A DNA stretch of 64,000 bases from positions 52,755,596-52,819,595 of the forward strand of contig CM073889.1 in NCBI GenBank assembly GCA_037176705.1, given 5' to 3'. This document shows positions 50,298-63,824 of this stretch, piece by piece. The stretch's first letter is position 1, and each line of letters opens with the position of its first letter. The DNA comes from Molossus alvarezi (taxonomy: Eukaryota; Chordata; Mammalia; Chiroptera; Molossidae). Below the pieces are notes generated by a model, which did not search any database, was not told where the DNA came from, and saw nothing but the letters and a program-made list of their open reading frames with translations. The position numbers and the translations under genes were made by a program.

Positions 50298-52226
50298 GAA
50301 GCCTAGAGAGTGAGGCTTCTCCAACCATAAGCTGTTTTGGTTAAGTACCTAAGAAATGTCTGTTTGTTAAGGTGTAATCACACGAAAACCTAGCAGTGCA
50401 CGTTTCTTTCTCTTGTTCCCTACACACAATTACAAGACTTGCTGGTGCAGTCTCAGATATCCTGAATTATGGGCAAAACTCTGTGAGAGCCAGGGGCAAC
50501 ATTCATTGGTGGCATGTTTAAACTTGGGAAATTAAGTACCTTTGCAAGGAAAGTGTGTAGATACATGTTCTAGTAGGAAACTGATGGAATGATTGAATAT
50601 TTCCATTTTGGGTCAGGAAATGCACAGATCTTGGCAACAGTCATGTGAAACACTTGAATATAGACACTCTCCTCGTGGTGTGGAGAGATCCAGTCTTCTC
50701 CTGGAAAGAACAACTAGGACAGGGCACACTGATGTGTAGAATCAAAAGTTATCCCCTTTTGTGTTCTGTGTTGGTAATGGTTTCCAAGATTGCATAGTTT
50801 TCAACAACATTTCTCAAGGCGATACTTGGAATAAGTATGGTTTCTTCTGTAGCAGTTTGTTTCGCCTAATTCTTAGAACAGTGAACCAACCTAGGGTCTA
50901 GAATGAAATAATGGAAAGATTGATAACTACTGGTGTTACACATGTGCCATTCTTGAAACAAAGCAACTGAACACATCTAAAGTGATGTAGTTTAAACATT
51001 TGATGTGTACATCCGAGGAGAAATACATGAATGTGAAGACACTGACAATACCATGGGTGTTTCACATTGCATTTCTCTGTGAGTTAGAACAAGAGGAGGG
51101 TTCTGGAGAAAAGGCACTTGTACAGTTGTCCGGGGTATCAATTTCAATTAGCTACCCACAAATTACGTCCGGTTTGCGCGGCATAGTTTGCATTGGAGAG
51201 TTATCCAGTGTTGCATGTAAATGCAGCTGACTGCCTTCTTTCCTATACGACAAGAAAGTCAATTTGTACGAGAAGAAGAGGTAACTTTCCAACATACTAC
51301 TTTTCTTCCTTGGATATGAGTTGTTTGCCTGGAAGAGTCTACAAAGCATCTCGATACCAAATACAGGCTGCGCTGCAGAAATGAAACATTTTGGTTAGAG
51401 CAGTGTTCAGGTCGTGGAAATCTATACCCTATTCAGTTCTACACACATTCTCTCCATGCGTTACCAAATGAATCAGAGTCATGCCATGGATCCACGATAC
51501 ATTTCACTGTTTGTGCCGATTTCCACATTAACATAAGGTGTAGATACCTGTTTTCTGCAGAGAATTGAATGTAAACCCTTGTCCTCAGTGTGAAATGCTG
51601 GAATTATCCCGTGGTAATGAATGATAACTCCCGAACTTATGCTTAAAATACCCTGTGACAGATTCAACCTATTTCTTGATATCTGACAGAATCATCTCCA
51701 TTATAACAAGGATTCCAAAGAGTTTCAGGCCTTTGAATAATGGTCCTGGATTCACATGTTTCAAGAGTATTTCCCAGAAGAACCTATGAAAATACAGTGG
51801 ATAATCAAAGGTGTGCATCACTGGTGTTCTTTCTCTGCAGAATTATATAATTACATTCAGTTCAAGAGCAGCATGGAAACCTCAATATGGTGTAGTGGCA
51901 ATTGGACTGTTCAGTGGCTCTCTGTCCTAAAAACAGTGTTCCCATTGACTAACTTCTTCACATACTGTCTAAATATGGTGAAGAAGATTCTTGGGCTATA
52001 CCCACTTCACAAAACATGGAACCAACACTGGTGTTCTGTTCTGCAGTTTATGTGTTAGAACAGTTGAGGAAAGTATTGATTCAAGGTAATGTGGCAACCT
52101 AACGTTTGCCTATGCCCTTAGACATACTTCTCACCAGAGATCGTTTCTAGGAGCGTTTATATACACCAAACCGATTCCAAACGAACTGTGTTAGAACTGT
52201 GTTCAGTTGAGGAAACTCACTTCCAT
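50298..52226 (+). repeat. Unit 27, subtype C, 1929 bp (dimer copy 1)
   Basis: C unit with ACGTCCGG, GTGGTAATG, GCAGTTTATG, TTTATATACACC and the 3-base terminal loss. By eye it is identical to U29 and U31. Confidence 0.97.
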
Positions 52227-54162
52227 GAAGCCTAGAGAGTGAGGCTTCTCCAACCATAAGCTGTTTTGGTTAAGTACCTAAGAAATGTCTGTTTGTTAAG
52301 GTGTAATCACACGAAAACCTAGCAGTGCACGTTTCTTTCTCTTGTTCCCTACACACAATTACAAGACTTGCTGGTGCAGTCTCAGATATCCTGAATTATG
52401 GGCAAAACTCTGTGAGAGCCAGGGGCAACATTCATTGGTGGCATGTTTAAACTTGGGAAATTGAGTACCTTTGCAAGGAAAGTGTGTAGATACATGTTCT
52501 AGTAGGAAACTGATGGAATGATTGAATATTTCCATTTTGGGTCAGGAAATGCACAGATCTTGGCAAGAGTCATGTGAAACACTAAATATAGACACTCTCC
52601 TCGTGGTGTGGAGAGATCCAGTCTTCTCCAGGAAAGAACAACTAGGACAGGGCACACTGATGTGTAGAATCAAAAGTTATCCCCTTTTGTGTTCTGTGCT
52701 GGTAATGGTTTCCAAGATTGCACAGTTTTCTACAACATTTCTCAAGGCGATACTTGGGAATAAGTATGGTTTCTTCTGTAGCAGTTTGTTTCGCCTAATT
52801 CTTAGTCAGAACAGTGAACCAACCTAGGGTCTAGAATGAAATAATGGAAAGATTGATAACTACTGGTGTTACACATGTGCCATTCTTGAAACAAAGCAAC
52901 TGAACACATCTAAAGTGATGTAGTTTAAACATTTGATGTGTACATCCAAGGAGAAATACATGAATGTGAAGACACTGACAATACCATGGGTGTTTCACAT
53001 TGCATTTCTCTGTGAGTTAGAACAAGAGGAGGGTTCTGGAGAAAAGGCACTTGTACAGTTGTCCTGGGTATCAATTTCAATTAGTTACCCACAAATTATG
53101 CCCGGGTTGCGCGGCATAGTTTGCATTGGAGAGTTATCCAGTGTTGCATGTAAATGCAGCTGACTGCCTTCTTTCCTATACGACAAGAAAGACAATTTGT
53201 ACGAGAAGAAGAGGTAACTTTTCAACATACTACTTTTCTTCCTTGGATATGAGTTGTTTGCCTGGAAGAGTCTACAAAGCATCTCGATACCAAATACAGG
53301 CTGCGCTGCAGAAATGAAACATTTTGGTTAGAGCAGTGTTCAGGTCGTGGAAATCTATACCCTATTCAGTTCTACACACATTCTCTCCATGCGTTACCAA
53401 ATGAATCAGAGTCATGCCATGGATCCACGATACATTTCACTGTTTGTGCCGATTTCCACATTAACATAAGGTGTAGATACCTGTTTTCTGCAGAGAATTG
53501 AATGTAAACCCTTGTCCTCAGTGTGAAATGCTGGAATTATCCCGTGGAAATGAATGATAACTCCCGAACTTATGCTTAAAATACCCTGTGACAGATTCAA
53601 CCTATTTCTTGATATCTGACAGAATCATCTCCATGATAACAAGGATTCCAAAGAGTTTCAGGCCTTTGAATAATGGTCCTGGATTCACATGTTTCAAGAG
53701 TATTTCCCAGAAGAACCTATAAAAATACAGTGGATAATCAAAGGTGTGCATCACTGGTGTTCTTTCTCTGCAGAATTATATAATTACATTCAGTTCAAGA
53801 GCAGCATGGAAACCTCAATATGGTGTAGTGGCAATTGGACTGTTCAGTGGCTCTCTGTCCTAAAAACAGTGTTCCCATTGACTAACTTCTTCACATACTG
53901 TCTAAATATGGTGAAGAAGATTCTTGGGCTATACCCACTTCACAAAACATGGAACCAACACTGGTGTTCTGTTCTGCAGATTATGTGTTAGAACAGTTGA
54001 GGAAAGTATTGATTCAAGGTAATGTGGCAAGCTAACGTTTGCCTATGCCCTTAGACATACTTCTCACCAGAGATCGTTTCTAGGAGCGTTTATACACACC
54101 AAACCGATTCCAAACGAACTGTGTTAGAACTCTGCAGTTCAGTTGAGGAAACTCACTTCCAT
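52227..54162 (+). repeat. Unit 28, subtype D, 1936 bp (dimer copy 1)
   Basis: D unit with CACTAAATATAG (1 base lost), CTTGGGAATAAG (1 base gained), CCCGGGTTGCG, CCATGATAAC and CCTATAAAAATAC. The paired loss and gain shift the local reading frame between them and join two short frames into one of 101 codons. Confidence 0.97.
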
Positions 54163-56091
54163 GAAGCCTAGAGAGTGAGGCTTCTCCAACCATAAGCTGT
54201 TTTGGTTAAGTACCTAAGAAATGTCTGTTTGTTAAGGTGTAATCACACGAAAACCTAGCAGTGCACGTTTCTTTCTCTTGTTCCCTACACACAATTACAA
54301 GACTTGCTGGTGCAGTCTCAGATATCCTGAATTATGGGCAAAACTCTGTGAGAGCCAGGGGCAACATTCATTGGTGGCATGTTTAAACTTGGGAAATTAA
54401 GTACCTTTGCAAGGAAAGTGTGTAGATACATGTTCTAGTAGGAAACTGATGGAATGATTGAATATTTCCATTTTGGGTCAGGAAATGCACAGATCTTGGC
54501 AACAGTCATGTGAAACACTTGAATATAGACACTCTCCTCGTGGTGTGGAGAGATCCAGTCTTCTCCTGGAAAGAACAACTAGGACAGGGCACACTGATGT
54601 GTAGAATCAAAAGTTATCCCCTTTTGTGTTCTGTGTTGGTAATGGTTTCCAAGATTGCATAGTTTTCAACAACATTTCTCAAGGCGATACTTGGAATAAG
54701 TATGGTTTCTTCTGTAGCAGTTTGTTTCGCCTAATTCTTAGAACAGTGAACCAACCTAGGGTCTAGAATGAAATAATGGAAAGATTGATAACTACTGGTG
54801 TTACACATGTGCCATTCTTGAAACAAAGCAACTGAACACATCTAAAGTGATGTAGTTTAAACATTTGATGTGTACATCCGAGGAGAAATACATGAATGTG
54901 AAGACACTGACAATACCATGGGTGTTTCACATTGCATTTCTCTGTGAGTTAGAACAAGAGGAGGGTTCTGGAGAAAAGGCACTTGTACAGTTGTCCGGGG
55001 TATCAATTTCAATTAGCTACCCACAAATTACGTCCGGTTTGCGCGGCATAGTTTGCATTGGAGAGTTATCCAGTGTTGCATGTAAATGCAGCTGACTGCC
55101 TTCTTTCCTATACGACAAGAAAGTCAATTTGTACGAGAAGAAGAGGTAACTTTCCAACATACTACTTTTCTTCCTTGGATATGAGTTGTTTGCCTGGAAG
55201 AGTCTACAAAGCATCTCGATACCAAATACAGGCTGCGCTGCAGAAATGAAACATTTTGGTTAGAGCAGTGTTCAGGTCGTGGAAATCTATACCCTATTCA
55301 GTTCTACACACATTCTCTCCATGCGTTACCAAATGAATCAGAGTCATGCCATGGATCCACGATACATTTCACTGTTTGTGCCGATTTCCACATTAACATA
55401 AGGTGTAGATACCTGTTTTCTGCAGAGAATTGAATGTAAACCCTTGTCCTCAGTGTGAAATGCTGGAATTATCCCGTGGTAATGAATGATAACTCCCGAA
55501 CTTATGCTTAAAATACCCTGTGACAGATTCAACCTATTTCTTGATATCTGACAGAATCATCTCCATTATAACAAGGATTCCAAAGAGTTTCAGGCCTTTG
55601 AATAATGGTCCTGGATTCACATGTTTCAAGAGTATTTCCCAGAAGAACCTATGAAAATACAGTGGATAATCAAAGGTGTGCATCACTGGTGTTCTTTCTC
55701 TGCAGAATTATATAATTACATTCAGTTCAAGAGCAGCATGGAAACCTCAATATGGTGTAGTGGCAATTGGACTGTTCAGTGGCTCTCTGTCCTAAAAACA
55801 GTGTTCCCATTGACTAACTTCTTCACATACTGTCTAAATATGGTGAAGAAGATTCTTGGGCTATACCCACTTCACAAAACATGGAACCAACACTGGTGTT
55901 CTGTTCTGCAGTTTATGTGTTAGAACAGTTGAGGAAAGTATTGATTCAAGGTAATGTGGCAACCTAACGTTTGCCTATGCCCTTAGACATACTTCTCACC
56001 AGAGATCGTTTCTAGGAGCGTTTATATACACCAAACCGATTCCAAACGAACTGTGTTAGAACTGTGTTCAGTTGAGGAAACTCACTTCCAT
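54163..56091 (+). repeat. Unit 29, subtype C, 1929 bp (dimer copy 2)
   Basis: Second copy of the U27 sequence, 3865 bp downstream; no difference seen. Confidence 0.97.
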
Positions 56092-58027
56092 GAAGCCTAG
56101 AGAGTGAGGCTTCTCCAACCATAAGCTGTTTTGGTTAAGTACCTAAGAAATGTCTGTTTGTTAAGGTGTAATCACACGAAAACCTAGCAGTGCACGTTTC
56201 TTTCTCTTGTTCCCTACACACAATTACAAGACTTGCTGGTGCAGTCTCAGATATCCTGAATTATGGGCAAAACTCTGTGAGAGCCAGGGGCAACATTCAT
56301 TGGTGGCATGTTTAAACTTGGGAAATTGAGTACCTTTGCAAGGAAAGTGTGTAGATACATGTTCTAGTAGGAAACTGATGGAATGATTGAATATTTCCAT
56401 TTTGGGTCAGGAAATGCACAGATCTTGGCAAGAGTCATGTGAAACACTAAATATAGACACTCTCCTCGTGGTGTGGAGAGATCCAGTCTTCTCCAGGAAA
56501 GAACAACTAGGACAGGGCACACTGATGTGTAGAATCAAAAGTTATCCCCTTTTGTGTTCTGTGCTGGTAATGGTTTCCAAGATTGCACAGTTTTCTACAA
56601 CATTTCTCAAGGCGATACTTGGGAATAAGTATGGTTTCTTCTGTAGCAGTTTGTTTCGCCTAATTCTTAGTCAGAACAGTGAACCAACCTAGGGTCTAGA
56701 ATGAAATAATGGAAAGATTGATAACTACTGGTGTTACACATGTGCCATTCTTGAAACAAAGCAACTGAACACATCTAAAGTGATGTAGTTTAAACATTTG
56801 ATGTGTACATCCAAGGAGAAATACATGAATGTGAAGACACTGACAATACCATGGGTGTTTCACATTGCATTTCTCTGTGAGTTAGAACAAGAGGAGGGTT
56901 CTGGAGAAAAGGCACTTGTACAGTTGTCCTGGGTATCAATTTCAATTAGTTACCCACAAATTATGCCCGGGTTGCGCGGCATAGTTTGCATTGGAGAGTT
57001 ATCCAGTGTTGCATGTAAATGCAGCTGACTGCCTTCTTTCCTATACGACAAGAAAGACAATTTGTACGAGAAGAAGAGGTAACTTTTCAACATACTACTT
57101 TTCTTCCTTGGATATGAGTTGTTTGCCTGGAAGAGTCTACAAAGCATCTCGATACCAAATACAGGCTGCGCTGCAGAAATGAAACATTTTGGTTAGAGCA
57201 GTGTTCAGGTCGTGGAAATCTATACCCTATTCAGTTCTACACACATTCTCTCCATGCGTTACCAAATGAATCAGAGTCATGCCATGGATCCACGATACAT
57301 TTCACTGTTTGTGCCGATTTCCACATTAACATAAGGTGTAGATACCTGTTTTCTGCAGAGAATTGAATGTAAACCCTTGTCCTCAGTGTGAAATGCTGGA
57401 ATTATCCCGTGGAAATGAATGATAACTCCCGAACTTATGCTTAAAATACCCTGTGACAGATTCAACCTATTTCTTGATATCTGACAGAATCATCTCCATG
57501 ATAACAAGGATTCCAAAGAGTTTCAGGCCTTTGAATAATGGTCCTGGATTCACATGTTTCAAGAGTATTTCCCAGAAGAACCTATAAAAATACAGTGGAT
57601 AATCAAAGGTGTGCATCACTGGTGTTCTTTCTCTGCAGAATTATATAATTACATTCAGTTCAAGAGCAGCATGGAAACCTCAATATGGTGTAGTGGCAAT
57701 TGGACTGTTCAGTGGCTCTCTGTCCTAAAAACAGTGTTCCCATTGACTAACTTCTTCACATACTGTCTAAATATGGTGAAGAAGATTCTTGGGCTATACC
57801 CACTTCACAAAACATGGAACCAACACTGGTGTTCTGTTCTGCAGATTATGTGTTAGAACAGTTGAGGAAAGTATTGATTCAAGGTAATGTGGCAAGCTAA
57901 CGTTTGCCTATGCCCTTAGACATACTTCTCACCAGAGATCGTTTCTAGGAGCGTTTATACACACCAAACCGATTCCAAACGAACTGTGTTAGAACTCTGC
58001 AGTTCAGTTGAGGAAACTCACTTCCAT
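56092..58027 (+). repeat. Unit 30, subtype D, 1936 bp (dimer copy 2)
   Basis: Second copy of the U28 sequence; no difference seen, including its CCATGATAAC and CCTATAAAAATAC 3' haplotype. Confidence 0.97.
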
Positions 58028-59956
58028 GAAGCCTAGAGAGTGAGGCTTCTCCAACCATAAGCTGTTTTGGTTAAGTACCTAAGAAATGTCTGTTTGTTAA
58101 GGTGTAATCACACGAAAACCTAGCAGTGCACGTTTCTTTCTCTTGTTCCCTACACACAATTACAAGACTTGCTGGTGCAGTCTCAGATATCCTGAATTAT
58201 GGGCAAAACTCTGTGAGAGCCAGGGGCAACATTCATTGGTGGCATGTTTAAACTTGGGAAATTAAGTACCTTTGCAAGGAAAGTGTGTAGATACATGTTC
58301 TAGTAGGAAACTGATGGAATGATTGAATATTTCCATTTTGGGTCAGGAAATGCACAGATCTTGGCAACAGTCATGTGAAACACTTGAATATAGACACTCT
58401 CCTCGTGGTGTGGAGAGATCCAGTCTTCTCCTGGAAAGAACAACTAGGACAGGGCACACTGATGTGTAGAATCAAAAGTTATCCCCTTTTGTGTTCTGTG
58501 TTGGTAATGGTTTCCAAGATTGCATAGTTTTCAACAACATTTCTCAAGGCGATACTTGGAATAAGTATGGTTTCTTCTGTAGCAGTTTGTTTCGCCTAAT
58601 TCTTAGAACAGTGAACCAACCTAGGGTCTAGAATGAAATAATGGAAAGATTGATAACTACTGGTGTTACACATGTGCCATTCTTGAAACAAAGCAACTGA
58701 ACACATCTAAAGTGATGTAGTTTAAACATTTGATGTGTACATCCGAGGAGAAATACATGAATGTGAAGACACTGACAATACCATGGGTGTTTCACATTGC
58801 ATTTCTCTGTGAGTTAGAACAAGAGGAGGGTTCTGGAGAAAAGGCACTTGTACAGTTGTCCGGGGTATCAATTTCAATTAGCTACCCACAAATTACGTCC
58901 GGTTTGCGCGGCATAGTTTGCATTGGAGAGTTATCCAGTGTTGCATGTAAATGCAGCTGACTGCCTTCTTTCCTATACGACAAGAAAGTCAATTTGTACG
59001 AGAAGAAGAGGTAACTTTCCAACATACTACTTTTCTTCCTTGGATATGAGTTGTTTGCCTGGAAGAGTCTACAAAGCATCTCGATACCAAATACAGGCTG
59101 CGCTGCAGAAATGAAACATTTTGGTTAGAGCAGTGTTCAGGTCGTGGAAATCTATACCCTATTCAGTTCTACACACATTCTCTCCATGCGTTACCAAATG
59201 AATCAGAGTCATGCCATGGATCCACGATACATTTCACTGTTTGTGCCGATTTCCACATTAACATAAGGTGTAGATACCTGTTTTCTGCAGAGAATTGAAT
59301 GTAAACCCTTGTCCTCAGTGTGAAATGCTGGAATTATCCCGTGGTAATGAATGATAACTCCCGAACTTATGCTTAAAATACCCTGTGACAGATTCAACCT
59401 ATTTCTTGATATCTGACAGAATCATCTCCATTATAACAAGGATTCCAAAGAGTTTCAGGCCTTTGAATAATGGTCCTGGATTCACATGTTTCAAGAGTAT
59501 TTCCCAGAAGAACCTATGAAAATACAGTGGATAATCAAAGGTGTGCATCACTGGTGTTCTTTCTCTGCAGAATTATATAATTACATTCAGTTCAAGAGCA
59601 GCATGGAAACCTCAATATGGTGTAGTGGCAATTGGACTGTTCAGTGGCTCTCTGTCCTAAAAACAGTGTTCCCATTGACTAACTTCTTCACATACTGTCT
59701 AAATATGGTGAAGAAGATTCTTGGGCTATACCCACTTCACAAAACATGGAACCAACACTGGTGTTCTGTTCTGCAGTTTATGTGTTAGAACAGTTGAGGA
59801 AAGTATTGATTCAAGGTAATGTGGCAACCTAACGTTTGCCTATGCCCTTAGACATACTTCTCACCAGAGATCGTTTCTAGGAGCGTTTATATACACCAAA
59901 CCGATTCCAAACGAACTGTGTTAGAACTGTGTTCAGTTGAGGAAACTCACTTCCAT
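58028..59956 (+). repeat. Unit 31, subtype C, 1929 bp (dimer copy 3)
   Basis: Third copy of the U27/U29 sequence; no difference seen. Confidence 0.97.
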
Positions 59957-61892
59957 GAAGCCTAGAGAGTGAGGCTTCTCCAACCATAAGCTGTTTTGGT
60001 TAAGTACCTAAGAAATGTCTGTTTGTTAAGGTGTAATCACACGAAAACCTAGCAGTGCACGTTTCTTTCTCTTGTTCCCTACACACAATTACAAGACTTG
60101 CTGGTGCAGTCTCAGATATCCTGAATTATGGGCAAAACTCTGTGAGAGCCAGGGGCAACATTCATTGGTGGCATGTTTAAACTTGGGAAATTGAGTACCT
60201 TTGCAAGGAAAGTGTGTAGATACATGTTCTAGTAGGAAACTGATGGAATGATTGAATATTTCCATTTTGGGTCAGGAAATGCACAGATCTTGGCAAGAGT
60301 CATGTGAAACACTAAATATAGACACTCTCCTCGTGGTGTGGAGAGATCCAGTCTTCTCCAGGAAAGAACAACTAGGACAGGGCACACTGATGTGTAGAAT
60401 CAAAAGTTATCCCCTTTTGTGTTCTGTGCTGGTAATGGTTTCCAAGATTGCACAGTTTTCTACAACATTTCTCAAGGCGATACTTGGGAATAAGTATGGT
60501 TTCTTCTGTAGCAGTTTGTTTCGCCTAATTCTTAGTCAGAACAGTGAACCAACCTAGGGTCTAGAATGAAATAATGGAAAGATTGATAACTACTGGTGTT
60601 ACACATGTGCCATTCTTGAAACAAAGCAACTGAACACATCTAAAGTGATGTAGTTTAAACATTTGATGTGTACATCCAAGGAGAAATACATGAATGTGAA
60701 GACACTGACAATACCATGGGTGTTTCACATTGCATTTCTCTGTGAGTTAGAACAAGAGGAGGGTTCTGGAGAAAAGGCACTTGTACAGTTGTCCTGGGTA
60801 TCAATTTCAATTAGTTACCCACAAATTATGCCCGGGTTGCGCGGCATAGTTTGCATTGGAGAGTTATCCAGTGTTGCATGTAAATGCAGCTGACTGCCTT
60901 CTTTCCTATACGACAAGAAAGACAATTTGTACGAGAAGAAGAGGTAACTTTTCAACATACTACTTTTCTTCCTTGGATATGAGTTGTTTGCCTGGAAGAG
61001 TCTACAAAGCATCTCGATACCAAATACAGGCTGCGCTGCAGAAATGAAACATTTTGGTTAGAGCAGTGTTCAGGTCGTGGAAATCTATACCCTATTCAGT
61101 TCTACACACATTCTCTCCATGCGTTACCAAATGAATCAGAGTCATGCCATGGATCCACGATACATTTCACTGTTTGTGCCGATTTCCACATTAACATAAG
61201 GTGTAGATACCTGTTTTCTGCAGAGAATTGAATGTAAACCCTTGTCCTCAGTGTGAAATGCTGGAATTATCCCGTGGAAATGAATGATAACTCCCGAACT
61301 TATGCTTAAAATACCCTGTGACAGATTCAACCTATTTCTTGATATCTGACAGAATCATCTCCATTATAACAAGGATTCCAAAGAGTTTCAGGCCTTTGAA
61401 TAATGGTCCTGGATTCACATGTTTCAAGAGTATCTCCCAGAAGAACCTATGAAAATACAGTGGATAATCAAAGGTGTGCATCACTGGTGTTCTTTCTCTG
61501 CAGAATTATATAATTACATTCAGTTCAAGAGCAGCATGGAAACCTCAATATGGTGTAGTGGCAATTGGACTGTTCAGTGGCTCTCTGTCCTAAAAACAGT
61601 GTTCCCATTGACTAACTTCTTCACATACTGTCTAAATATGGTGAAGAAGATTCTTGGGCTATACCCACTTCACAAAACATGGAACCAACACTGGTGTTCT
61701 GTTCTGCAGTTTATGTGTTAGAACAGTTGAGGAAAGTATTGATTCAAGGTAATGTGGCAACCTAACGTTTGCCTATGCCCTTAGACATACTTCTCACCAG
61801 AGATCGTTTCTAGGAGGGTTTATACACACCAAACCGATTCCAAACGAACTGTGTTAGAACTCTGCAGTTCAGTTGAGGAAACTCACTTCCAT
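59957..61892 (+). repeat. Unit 32, D recombinant, 1936 bp (dimer copy 3)
   Basis: It matches U28 and U30 through the middle of the unit. By 61375 it has switched haplotype: CCATTATAAC, GAGTATCTCCC, CCTATGAAAATAC, GCAGTTTATG and CAACCTAACG, plus a private GAGGGTTTAT near 61815. The terminal sequence is the long form. It is a clear chimera at the right edge of the dimer block. Confidence 0.95.
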
Positions 61893-63824
61893 GAAGCCTA
61901 GAGAGTGAGGCTTCTCCAACCATAAGCTGTTTTGGTTAAGTACCTAAGAAATGTCTGTTTGTTAAGGTGTAATCACACGAAAACCTAGCAGTGCACGTTT
62001 CTTTCTCTTGTTCCCTACACACAATTACAAGACTTGCTGGTGCAGTCTCAGATATCCTGAATTATGGGCAAAACTCTGTGAGAGCCAGGGGCAACATTCA
62101 TTGGTGGCATGTTTAAACTTGGGAAATTAAGTACCTTTGCAAGGAAAGTGTGTAGATACATGTTCTAGTAGGAAACTGATGGAATGATTGAATATTTCCA
62201 TTTTGGGTCAGGAAATGCACAGATCTTGGCAACAGTCATGTGAAACACTTGAATATAGACACTCTCCTCATGGTGTGGAGAGATCCAGTCTTCTCCTGGA
62301 AAGAACAACTAGGACAGGGCACACTGATGTGTAGAATCAAAAGTTATCCCCTTTTGTGTTCTGTGTTGGTAATGGTTTCCAAGATTGCATAGTTTTCAAC
62401 AACATTTCTCAAGGCGATACTTGGAATAAGTATGGTTTCTTCTGTAGCAGTTTGTTTCGCCTAATTCTTAGAACAGTGAACCAACCAAGGGTCTAGAATG
62501 AAATAATGGAAAGATTGATAACTACTGGTGTTACACATGTGCCATTCTTGAAACAAAGCAACTGAACACATCTAAAGTGATGTAGTTTAAACATTTGATG
62601 TGTACATCCGAGGAGAAATACATGAATGTGAAGACACTGACAATACCATGGGTGTTTCACATTGCATTTCTCTGTGAGTTAGAACAAGAGGAGGGTTCTG
62701 GAGAAAAGGCACTTGTACAGTTGTCCGGGGTATCAATTTCAATTAGCTACCCACAAATTACGCCCGGTTTGCGTGGCATAGTTTGCATTGGAGAGTTATC
62801 CAGTGTTGCATGTAAATGCAGCTGACTGCCTTCTTTCCTATACGACAAGAAAGTCAATTTGTACGAGAAGAAGAGGTAACTTTCCAACATACTATTTTTC
62901 TTCCTTGGATATGAGTTGTTTGCCTGGAAGAGTCTACAAAGCATCTCGATACCAAATACAGGCTGCGCTGCAGAAATGAAACATTTTGGTTAGAGCAGTG
63001 TTCAGGTCGTGGAAATCTATACCCTATTCAGTTCTACACACATTCTCTCCATGCGTTACCAAATGAATCAGAGTCATGCCATGGATCCACGATACATTTC
63101 ACTGTTTGTGCCGATTTCCACATTAACATAAGGTGTAGATACCTGTTTTCTGCAGAGAATTGAATGTAAACCCTTGTCCTCAGTGTGAAATGCTGGAATT
63201 ATCCCGTGGAAATGAATGATAACTCCCGAACTTATGCTTAAAATACCCTGTGACAGATTCAACCTATTTCTTGATATCTGACAGAATCATCTCCATGATA
63301 ACAAGGATTCCAAAGAGTTTCAGGCCTTTGAATAATGGTCCTGGATTCACATGTTTCAAGAGTATTTCCCAGAAGAACCTATAAAAATACAGTGGATAAT
63401 CAAAGGTGTGCATCACTGGTGTTCTTTCTCTGCAGAATTATATAATTACATTCAGTTCAAGAGCAGCATGGAAACCTCAATATGGTGTAGTGGCAATTGG
63501 ACTGTTCAGTGGCTCTCTGTCCTAAAAACAGTGTTCCCATTGACTAACTTCTTCACATACTGTCTAAATATGGTGAAGAAGATTCTTGGGCTATACCCAC
63601 TTCACAAAACATGGAACCAACACTGGTGTTCTGTTCTGCAGATTATGTGTTAGAACAGTTGAGGAAAGTATTGATTCAAGGTAATGTGGCAAGCTAACGT
63701 TTGCCTATGCCCTTAGACATACTTCTCACCAGAGATCGTTTCTAGGAGCGTTTATACACACCAAACCGATTCCAAACGAACTGTGTTAGAACTCTGCAGT
63801 TCAGTTGAGGAAACTCACTTCCAT
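61893..63824 (+). repeat. Unit 33, subtype C, 1932 bp
   Basis: It resembles U25 (GTCCGGGG, GCGTGG, CCTATAAAAATAC) rather than the adjacent U31. Private bases at 62270 (CCTCATGG, CpG loss), 62487 (CCAACCAAGG) and 62895 (ACTATTTTTC). Confidence 0.97.

Larger units (their letters stand above)
50298..61892. repeat. Three copies of a 3865-bp C-D dimer (U27-28, U29-30, U31-32)
   Basis: The lengths repeat as 1929+1936, 1929+1936, 1929+1936. I found no difference between U27, U29 and U31, or between U28 and U30. C members all carry ACGTCCGG, GTGGTAATG, GCAGTTTATG, TTTATATACACC and the 3-base terminal loss. D members carry CACTAAATATAG and CTTGGGAATAAG, a compensating 1-base loss and gain. The third copy is perfect only to about 61.3 kb, because the 3' part of U32 has another haplotype. 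This is the youngest amplification in the window. Confidence 0.92.

Noticed and set aside
52522..52827. 101-codon frame in U28, U30 and U32 as a new fused gene
   Set aside because: It results from a 1-base loss and a later 1-base gain in D units that join two meaningless frames. It is confined to one recently amplified subtype.
50298..61892. Assembly artefact as the explanation for the triplicated dimer
   Set aside because: Not excluded, but the third copy differs in its 3' part and the flanking units differ, which fits biological duplication better than a simple collapse or repeat-extension error. Listed as a check in the findings.
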